Origin: Darksidea phi
Taxonomy: Eukaryota; Ascomycota; Dothideomycetes; Pleosporales; Lentitheciaceae
Assembly: GCA_030770425.1 (NCBI GenBank)
Contig: JASJFT010000169.1
Span: 1-64,000, forward strand
Direction: 5' to 3'
Length of the DNA: 64,000 bases
Part shown: positions 56,444 through 64,000 of the stretch, piece after piece
Position numbering within the stretch: the first letter of the stretch is position 1
Layout of the letters: the number at the start of each line of letters is the position of its first letter
Notes under the pieces: model-generated
What the model saw: only the letters and a program-made list of their open reading frames with translations
What the model was told of the DNA's origin: nothing
Database searches by the model: none
Translations under genes and position numbers: made by a program

Positions 56444-59400
56444 ATGGTGCGGAACGCGTCCCGGAAGCTCCAACCGCTTCACCGGCTAACAGTATCAGGT
56501 ACAATACAAGCGCAAGCCCGTCAAACTTGAACCTCGACCCCCCTTCCTTGAGGACCACACCGAGGTGCGCCCAACTATTCGCACACTGGGGAGGAGGCAT
56601 ACTAAGCGTGTTGGATAGGTCTGGGTGATTGATGCGACCGGTGAAGTCTTTACAGACTATGAAAAATATCTCAATCGGTATGGATTCGCTAGTGGTGGCG
56701 GGCGAGTGAGGTGCTAACTCGAAAGCAGGCGCGACTTCTACCTCCAGGCAAGCTCTCCACACAACTTGGACCCTACCGCCCACTGGCGTATTAGCACTAA
56801 CCGTTGTGTAGAAAAACTTCACATGCGAGTCAACCGGACACACGGGATACACATACTTCGAAGCAATGGAGAGTGAGGTAGGTCGGCCCCAGGATATGGT
56901 CCAGCGCTGGCAGAGGGCAGAGATTGATACCAGTTTGACAGACCGAAGCTGTGAAAGAGATCGACAGCATATTTCCCGAGGGATTGCGGTCCCGGGTACT
57001 AGAATTCGTTCAATTTCGCAATACGGCACGTATGGATGACTTGGGTAAGTTGGCAGCCCATCCCTCTACCTGTGACTGGTTACTGACCTGAGACCTAGTA
57101 AACTGTGTTTTTGATGTATGTGGATATGCTTCTCCGCATTCCCGTGGTATTAACATGTTCGATAGCATTTCCGCGAGCATTTTATGGTCGGCGACCGAGT
57201 ATCCGTCGATACAGAAAATGGCCGGCGTTATGGCGTGATCGCCCGGATGACAGACACCTCTAAACTGCACAGCATCTTTCATGGGCAAGGTACGGATGAT
57301 CAATTCCGCTCCTTCACCTACACGATCAATATGGAAGACAATGGTGAGGAAGTGACTCGATACAAAGCGTCAGAGCTTCAGCGTGACCGGAGAGTATACT
57401 CGAAATTAGTTCTCAAGCAGTTCTTGCGCAGCGCTGTTTCACGAGAAGCTTGGAATGGCGCACCGTGGATGGTCAAGGACCGCCTGGCGAAACGCTACAA
57501 CATCTCCACCATGGTCCCAGAAGCCAAAACCCGAGACGCGGTAATAGCTGCAAAAAGGGCCGCAAATGCTGTTGCCAATGGCACGCACCCTGCAATGAAT
57601 TCGTCAGAGGTGGGATACCCCCATGCCAACGGTGCGAGGCCGCCAGGCATGCCTGGGCCGGGAGGACAGACTACCTTTGTCAACTTTGCAGCAAACGGCC
57701 ACCCGCTTCCTCCTGGCCATAATGGCCCACCCATGATGCCACCGTCGATGAATAGGCTCCATGTACCGTATACATATTCTGGACCCCAGCCTATAACTTA
57801 CATCAGCGGACCATCGCCATTCCCCCCGAACATGCCTCCGTCTCAGATCGGCCACCATCAACTCCCGCCGCACCTCGCTCAGATGGCCCAACAACTGCCA
57901 CCACCCGGTTCGGGTCTGCCCATCAGTCTACCTTTCCAAAACAACTTCATGCAGTACCAGACGTTGGCACCTACTAACTCACCTCAGCAATTTGCCGCAC
58001 CTCTCGCTAAGGCGTTTGAACCCATCAAATACCCTATTGACGACTTGCGGATTAAGCAGCCGCGGACTACTGTTACGCGGCCAGCGCTGAAGTTCTTTTC
58101 AGATGATGTCCCGGATGGCAATGAGCCACTTCCAGAAGAGAAGCAGAAAGGTATTCTCATGAAGAGCATGGGGCCACTGTTGTGCACGTGGGAGACACTA
58201 AACGTACACGACACAATCTACATGCTCGACTCGTTCACATTCGACGACTTTGTAGAAGCAATGGGGTTTTCTTCCAGCGAAGTAGAATGCGAGCTACTGG
58301 TTGAAGTTCATTGCGCTGTCTTGAAGCAGTACGTCAACGCCTCTGGTAAAATACAAGTCCCCTTACCAAACATGTCCGATGAGGACGATTCGGAAGAGGA
58401 GGGGTCCAGTAAAGAGACCACCCCAGAGCCCGAACCCAAGCCACCAGTCCGGACAACGCGTAGCAGCCTACGGAAATCTGAAGCAAACCAAATCGTCGTA
58501 AAACAGCGCACACCAACACCGGAACCACCAAAGCAACTTCACAAGGCTGCTGAATTCCTAGCAGACTTTGACTGGGTCGAACAATGTAAGATTCGAAACT
58601 TCCGAGACGGTGGATGGCAAGCAATTCTCGTGGGCTTGTTGCATCGCTTGTCGTTCAACCCAACTCACAAGGAAGCTTGTGACGAGGTTCTTGCCAAGCT
58701 GGTACCTCCGGACGATGATCCTACTATCGAAAAGATTGCCGAAAACTACATATACTTAGATGTCAACCTGAGGATATCTGCACTCGAGATGGCCTTACGT
58801 CTTACTGTCACGACCGAGCACTTCCGCGACCAGCTCGTTGCTGCTTCTCAAGAGATGACGCGTCTCCGCAAAGAGAAGATTGACTTTCAGAAGAAACGGA
58901 AAGAGCTGTACGTAGATTCTATTAATTCTCCACATTCCAGCTAACATGATTCATTAGGGCCGATGAGCTATTCAAACTCGACATTGAGCGAAAAATCCAG
59001 CTACCTCTCAATACACCAGCCTCTCCAGGTAACGCGAAGGAAAACCAGGACGTGTCTATGACCGGTATCGATGAAGTCGAGGAAGAGGTAGACGAGGAAG
59101 TTGATATGGAGGAAATGCAAGCGCGCAGTCGCAAGCAACGAAATGCCGCAAAGCAGACCAAGCGCAAGCGAGAGAGTGAAGCTGCAAAGAAAATGAAGGC
59201 GAAAAAAGCAAAGGCCGACGCTGCCAAGACAAAACAACAGAAAGAGTGGGAGAAGCTTTTGGATTCGATCGAGAAGAAGAAAGAAGAGCTAAGGAGCTGC
59301 GAAGCAAGTATCAACGAGCTAGATGACGATCTACGCGAGACCCTTGTACACCGTTCGAAGATTCTGGGTAAGGACCGCTTCCTGAACAAGTACTACTGGT

Positions 59401-59993
59401 TCGAGCACAACGGCATGCCGTTCGGCGGCGTGCCGACCAGCTCCACGGCGGAGTACGGCTACGCCAATGGCCGTATCTGGGTACAGGGACCGGATGAGTG
59501 GGAGCTTCAACCTAATCTAGAGGAACCTGCCCTATCGTCAGACATGGCAGAGTTTGGTTGGACAGTCCCCATGCGCAAAGAGAACGAGGAAGGCCCAACG
59601 CACCTTGCCAGATCCACCGACTGGGGCTACTATGACGATCCGTCCGACATCGACATGCTCATGGACTGGCTCGACGAGCGCGGCATTCGCGAGAAGGCGC
59701 TCCGCAAGGAACTTCTCCTCTTCCGTGACCGTATTTCCGAGTACATGAGTAAGATGAAGGAGCATCTTGAGGAGGCGGAGAAGTCGAGAATGGATGAGGA
59801 AGAGAGTGTAACGAGGATATCAACGCGTAATAAGTCATACAAAGAGACAGATGAGAGTAAGGCGAGGTGTTTGCTCTGGACGAACAGCATTATGCGCGAT
59901 GAGGTGGGGCATAGCCATGCAGAAGAGTACGAGCCGCCGAAGAGGGGGAAGAAAGGGGTTGCGGTGGCGAAAAAAGGCAAGGGAAAGAAGTAA
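56444..59993 (+). CDS. ITC1: ITC1-like subunit of the ISW2 chromatin remodeller (WAC, DDT, WHIM)
   Basis: Nine coding exons: 56444-56446, 56499-56564, 56619-56677, 56729-56747, 56812-56877, 56942-57044, 57099-57115, 57166-58907 and 58958-59993, giving 1,036 aa in phase. The WAC domain (about 1-125) is assembled from the first eight exons: VQYKRKPVKL, VWVIDATGEVFTDYEKYL, CESTGHTGYTYFEA, VFDHFREHF. The DDT domain (about 430-505) has LLCTWETLNV and DSFTFDDFVEAM. WHIM1 (about 575-660) contains GGWQAILVGLLHRL. WHIM2 (about 830-880) contains KDRFLNKYYWFEHNGMPFGG. Long basic coiled coils lie between. ITC1/ACF1-type proteins pair with the ISWI ATPase to space nucleosomes. The 64-nt intron at 56748 uses GC..AG. 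The ATG-only first exon is the least certain part. Confidence 0.85.
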
Positions 59994-60625
59994 GGAATCA
60001 ATCGACAATTCCGCAATACTCCTGGAGGCCTCCCACTTCAATTCACGACTTACGACAATTTCGGGATGGTTCGGCGTTCACGGCTCCCTCAACTTTTAGA
60101 ACTCGTCATCTTACTTCGCAACACAGCAGCGGCATGCCATCTGACTACTGTGCATTCTCGGAGTTGTACAGGAACGGGGTGAATATATTAGAGGTTACAG
60201 GTCTGCCCATCTACGGTGTTTTCGTTGAATATTACTTCTATGGTAGGCGGTGCTATGGTCGTTCGGGAACAAGTGTGCATGGCGGCGTGGCTAGTCGTAC
60301 GGTATCCATTGCATGGTGGTCAAGTATTCTGTTCTTCGTGTGCGTGTGTAAATATAATCTGTAGAAAATCCACTTTGTGGTATCCTTAAGCTCAGAAACA
60401 ATCCATCCTTTGTCGGCTCAACTGGGCTAGCTTGCACGTGATCGCCTCAAACTGAGAACGCCAAGGGAGTGCCGCCATCATGCGCCTGAAGGCATCACCA
60501 CCGACACTCCCTCATCAGTACACGTTTCTTGGAAGCCTGTACCCTATTCACGACGCCTTGCAAAGCTTTTCAACCCGGTTCATATACCACAGACGTCCTC
60601 AGCAAGTGTTTACGCCAACCCAGTC
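59994..60625. other. Intergenic between ITC1 and SGF73
   Basis: ITC1 3' UTR and SGF73 promoter. Short frames have no motif. Confidence 0.45.
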
Positions 60626-62008
60626 ATGGCTGCGAATGGGGTTGCCCGCAAGGTGCCTCCAGCCTCGGCGAAAGGCGGGCTCGTGGACGCAAGTACCGTG
60701 AGAGAAATTCTGGGTGAGAAAGAGAAGAAGGGCGTTATCTTGAAGATCAAAAAGCCGGCGCCAAAGCCATCGATTGCAGGAAATTGGAAAGAGAGCGAAA
60801 CTATCAACGTCGATAGCAAGACCAGTGCGGCTGCCAGCACTTCGCCAATCATTAATCCACTGGAAGAAAGGACCCTCGCCGGATTCGCGACCGGCCGCCC
60901 TCTTGAAGACAAAGTAGACGTCGTCCAATGCAAACATTGCCGCCGCCCTGTTCTCCGTGTCTCTTCCGCAACCCACATCCGCGACTGTCTGAATAAGAAG
61001 CAAGAGAAGCTCAAAAAGAAGAAGGAAGCGAAGGAAGCTAAGGATGCCGCGCTTCGGAAAGAGAAAGGCGAGGACGATGATAACGGCAAGAATGCTAGGA
61101 AGTCGGCTGTGAAGGGCGCGGTCATGGATGGCGAGGGTGCGAAGAAGGGCAAGAAGAGGAAGCTTGAGGGTGACGATGGGAAGCCGGGCGCAAAGAAAAA
61201 GAAGAAGGATGAACCAAAAAGACCGCAGGCCAAGCCTAAGGGACCGGTCGATGTGGAGAAGCAGTGTGGTGTTGCATTGCCGAATGGCGGATTCTGCGCG
61301 AGAAGCCTGACCTGCAAAAGTCATAGTATGGGGTTGAAGAGGGCGGTGCCCGGCCGAAGCTTACCGTATGATATGCTATTATCGCAGTACCAGAAGAAGA
61401 ATCAAGCAAAGCAGCAGCGTAAGTATTTCCCTTAATTCCCACCAAACGTCCGTATTAACAAGTGTGCAGGCGCCGCAATCGATGCCAATGCCCCCCTCCC
61501 CGAAGACCTCGAACCCTCGGGCGCCGTCGACTCCGACGAAGAAAAGGAAGCCATCATGGCTGCTCTCGCTCGCTACCGTCCTCGCCCCGCCGCTACCTTC
61601 ACACCCGTCTCGCAACGCTCAAAATACCAATACATCCGCATGAAAGATATGCTACGGTCCGCGCTTGGCGTGCCACCCGGTGGCGGAGGCGGCGGTATGT
61701 ATTCTGCCGTTACCCCTTCCGAGTCTATAGGCTCGGCAAGAGGTCTGGCGATGGGCATGATGGGCGCACCCAGCAGTGCCACAGCGGAAAGCTTCCCGGG
61801 AAGCGCTGGAGGCATGGGATTCGGGGCGCCGTTGAGTGCGGGATTAGATGGCGCCAGTGGAATGGGTCCAGGCAGTAGGCGGCAGAGCTCCATCGCTATG
61901 CAGGGTGGTGGAGGACCGAGACAAATCCTCCCTGGACAATTGCCTGGGCCCGGACCGCAGCAGAGAAAGGGCAGTATGGCTAGTGTGGCTAGTGTGGGGG
62001 CGTCTTAG
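60626..62008 (+). CDS. SGF73: SAGA complex subunit Sgf73 (ataxin-7-like, SCA7 domain)
   Basis: Two exons, 60626-61418 and 61470-62008, with a 51-nt intron (GTAAGT..TGCAG), give 443 aa. An N-terminal zinc finger C102-x2-C105-x11-H117-x3-C121 corresponds to the Sgf73 finger that anchors the deubiquitinating module. A strongly basic Lys/Glu helix follows. The SCA7 domain (about 207-262) has QCGV......FC.RSLTCKSH with the zinc-binding Cys/His set, then MGLKRAVPGRSLPYDMLL. The C-terminus is Gly/Ser/Pro-rich. Sgf73 links the Ubp8 H2B-deubiquitinase module to SAGA in the nucleus. The start MAANGVARKV is the first ATG in frame. Confidence 0.92.
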
Positions 62009-62660
62009 GAGCATGCGCTTAAGTCCAAGCTACAGCATATGTTTGAGTGTGGCTTTGAAGATGGTGCGGTGAATGGGATGGATGTCAATCTATTGGGCGA
62101 TCGGATTGATCTTGAATTGCACTCGGAGTATGATTCTGATTGGCCGTCTGACTACTTTGAGAAATAGGAGAGTGGAGTGATGCAGGTTGGTCTGTTTGAA
62201 GATTCAGGGATGGAGGGGTTTTTGGAGTGGCGTCGTGGAGTTATATTGCTCCGGATGATATGGGGTTCTGGGCTTAGGTCAGGTTTAATGATACCCTCTT
62301 CCACTTCTTTTATAGAAGTGGCTTATGTCTTGGTTTGTTCGGTGATGGATACGGTGTGTGATTGCTCTTTCTATGATTGAATCTGGCTGTATATCCACCC
62401 GCGACTCGACGGTACGTTTTCCACTCCTGTAGCCGGTACAGATCAGCCGTCGTCCTTGCTAGTGGTAGCAAGGTCAAAGTATTCCACGCTTTTATTACCA
62501 ACTCTAAATATCGGTAATCGTGCCGGCACTAACCAGCAGGACCAAACATTAGTAAAACTACGTATGAAAAGTTAGTGCCTGAGGACCTCAATCTTGACCA
62601 GCCTAACATCTTGCTTCTGTCCTTAATTTCAAAGCCGCTACATTTGTAAACCACTACGAA
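62009..62660. other. Intergenic, no gene
   Basis: SGF73 3' UTR and spacer. Nothing is recognised. Confidence 0.45.
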
Positions 62661-62662
62661 TT

Positions 62663-62790
62663 ATAACTTCCGACTATCGTGTATAAGGTGTGGGTATAGC
62701 ACCTCTACTGTGTACAAACTCCTACTGTGTTTCGTGCGGACCTTCTAAAGAGACTCCTACTATGCAAATCCAAATCAAATAACTTCCGAC
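62663..62790 (+). mobile_element. Short retroposon (SINE-like) copy B with 12-bp target-site duplication
   Basis: A 104-bp element (62,675-62,778) is flanked on both sides by the same 12 bases, ATAACTTCCGAC (62,663-62,674 and 62,779-62,790). The element is about 95% identical to copy A at 37,554. It has a GGTG..CACC hairpin with GGGTATAGC in its loop, like a tRNA D-arm and A box, and a GTTTCGTGCGG stretch at B-box distance. The 3' end is A-rich (CAAATCCAAATCAA). It encodes nothing, so it would need proteins from another element to move. Confidence 0.7.
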
Positions 62791-62991
62791 ACGCCCGGCC
62801 TAGAGAAAAGTATATAAGAGAGTCGTCGGTAACGGAGGGTGGCAAGGGGAGGAGATCAAGGAAAGCTTCGAGAGACGAAATCCATAAATGACACTCGACC
62901 AGGCGAGTATCTGAAATCGATGATACTTCCTGTAGATAATGATGTTTGTTGGGCGATCTAGGGAGTCATACAACGTCTTCAGTAGTAGAAC
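62791..62991. other. Spacer next to the short retroposon
   Basis: No gene is supported. The minus-strand frame of the next entry could reach into it through a 38-nt intron-like gap, but that is speculative. Confidence 0.3.
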
Positions 62992-63306
62992 TCACCCACT
63001 ATCCTTCACATAAACAGAGGGTGGAAATTTTGGCCAAGATACAGCTTCTCCCTTAGAAAGAAATGTGCCACGTAACGGCCCCTTATTAGTCTGGAAGAAA
63101 GTCCCATCATCATAGAACAAAAGGGTGATCAAGGCAACGGCGCCAACTCCAGCGTCCGCAGCGCCGCTCCCAAAATGGCGTCCCACAGCCTTGCCGGTTC
63201 GGTTGTACGATACCGACACCAACACCTTGCCATCCAGCGAGAAGGCCACGGCGATAAACAGAACTAGAGTTGTTGGCATGAGGTGGCAGCATCGCGAAGT
63301 TTCCAT
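62992..63306 (-). CDS. Doubtful ORF, possibly 5' exon of an unknown gene
   Basis: From the ATG at 63,306 (METSRCCHLM) 104 codons are open. The sequence alternates strands and turns (FIAVAFSLDGKVLVSVSY, ALITLLFYDDGTFFQTNKG), reminiscent of a beta-propeller or lectin blade, but I cannot assign it. A GTGAGT donor overlaps the stop at the 3' end, so the gene may continue toward 62,900. Copy B of the short retroposon lies there and may have disrupted it. Confidence 0.3.
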   Translation of the reverse strand: METSRCCHLMPTTLVLFIAVAFSLDGKVLVSVSYNRTGKAVGRHFGSGAADAGVGAVALITLLFYDDGTFFQTNKGPLRGTFLSKGEAVSWPKFPPSVYVKDSG

Positions 63307-63402
63307 GGCGCTCACGAAGATTTGTCGTCGAGATTGAGAATATTCCTATCCCTATCTCTATTAGTTGTTTTAGGGTTTGGACGGGGGTTTGGTAATGACA
63401 TT

Positions 63403-63434
63403 ACCTACCTACCTACCTACCTACCTACCTACCT
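63403..63434. repeat. ACCT tetranucleotide microsatellite, 8 units
   Basis: A perfect array of ACCT (AGGT on the other strand). Confidence 0.95.
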
Positions 63435-63455
63435 CACAATTGATTTAGAAAATTC

Positions 63456-63749
63456 TTACAGTCCTAGACTATCGGTAGGTAGGTCCTTGGCACGGGGTGC
63501 TGGCTTAGCGGTTAATCTTCTTCGTCTTTGTGCGCATTTTGGAGTGTTTCTGCGATATGCTTCGTCGCTATCGTATGTACGGACACGAGCCCGCCCGTTT
63601 CGGTATGTCATGCTTTTCGGATCGAGCCTTGATCTTTTTGGGGCTGTAGTTTGACCTTTTTTAGCTGGCGCCCGAACCTCGTCATCGTTATCTTTGCCAG
63701 AACTTTCATCCGCAAACCCGCCGTCGCCGCTTGACTTCACTGTTCGCAA
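63456..63749 (-). CDS. Doubtful basic ORF, possibly an internal or last exon
   Basis: An open frame of 97 codons without an ATG near its 5' end. It has an acidic start (GKDNDDEV) and a strongly basic Arg/Lys end (QRRRRLTAKPAPRAK). A GTAAAG/AG context upstream may be an acceptor, so a gene could extend toward the window's right edge. I recognise no domain. Confidence 0.25.
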   Translation of the reverse strand: MRTVKSSGDGGFADESSGKDNDDEVRAPAKKGQTTAPKRSRLDPKSMTYRNGRARVRTYDSDEAYRRNTPKCAQRRRRLTAKPAPRAKDLPTDSLGL

Positions 63750-64000
63750 TATCCTTTACAGACAATAGCCTCCTCGACTTCTGACAGCTCCTATACGTCA
63801 TCCTAAAGGTGTCATATGGGCCATTCAGAATATCTTTCTCTGGTTCCCATTTCCAGTGATTATTGGTCATAGATCGTTGTTACTAATCAGATTCTACGGC
63901 TACCTTTTGCGTCCCTCTAAGCGCGTCGTTGCCATGACAAATATACCACTGCCAGTAATAATTTATACACGCCGACACAATAACGCTTACGTCCGTCCGC
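63750..64000. other. Window edge, nothing recognised
   Basis: No supported feature. Confidence 0.4.

Noticed and set aside
55985..56489. ORFs on both strands upstream of ITC1
   Set aside because: Low-complexity Pro/Ser/Arg products of a pyrimidine-rich promoter. They are mutually antisense and without motifs.
60599..61324. Two long minus-strand frames (241 and 235 codons) over SGF73
   Set aside because: They are antisense shadows of the Lys/Glu-rich SGF73 exon and read as Leu/Phe/Ser-rich nonsense.
63403..63434. CRISPR-like or tandem regulatory array
   Set aside because: It is a simple ACCT microsatellite without spacers. No CRISPR array exists anywhere in the window, as expected for a fungal genome.

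Overview
The window looks like nuclear DNA of a filamentous ascomycete (Pezizomycotina, plausibly Dothideomycetes). Evidence: many short GT..AG introns of about 42-105 nt with CTAAC/CTGAC branch sites, repeat-induced point mutation (RIP), fungal-only protein families (HET, NACHT and Goodbye-type STAND proteins), and fungal forms of MED20, SGF73, ITC1 and NRD1/MRN1. Species cannot be named from the sequence alone. Exon structures below were built by hand from splice signals, frame closure and family motifs.

Layout. Bases 1-5,340 are a RIP-destroyed repeat block. On the + strand one can still read, in order, the RNase H, integrase zinc finger, integrase core and chromodomain of a Ty3/Gypsy chromovirus. 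Bases 5,340-26,300 form an accessory island: a broken RING-type gene at the RIP border, a NACHT-ankyrin STAND protein (7,407-11,344) with a hidden C-terminal ZZ finger, a HET fragment, a Goodbye-NACHT-TPR STAND protein (14,900-19,806), a second HET fragment in the opposite orientation, and an intact HET-domain gene (23,976-26,225). These are the fungal families used for allorecognition and NLR-like surveillance. Bases 27,590-37,244 hold a small unknown gene, an NmrA-like oxidoreductase, an unknown nuclear-looking protein, a fold-type II PLP enzyme (serine/threonine dehydratase or racemase type) and a monocarboxylate-transporter-like MFS protein.

Bases 37,500-43,600 are sparse. They hold a short retroposon copy, a tRNA-Val(CAC) gene interrupted in its D-loop by a 50-nt insert with all the signals of a spliceosomal intron, a membrane protein and two small unknown genes. 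Bases 45,047-62,008 are dense conserved core genes: GH47 alpha-mannosidase, MED20, a four-RRM NRD1/MRN1-like protein, ALG8, ITC1 and SGF73. Two act in N-glycan synthesis and trimming (ALG8, GH47) and three in transcription or chromatin (MED20, SGF73/SAGA, ITC1/ISW2). The last 2 kb contain a second copy of the short retroposon with a clean 12-bp target-site duplication, microsatellites and poorly supported ORFs.

Overall the window runs from a silenced repeat block, through an immunity-type island with pseudogenes, into housekeeping sequence. The most unusual item is the tRNA-Val gene with the intron-like D-loop insert at 38,481-38,602.
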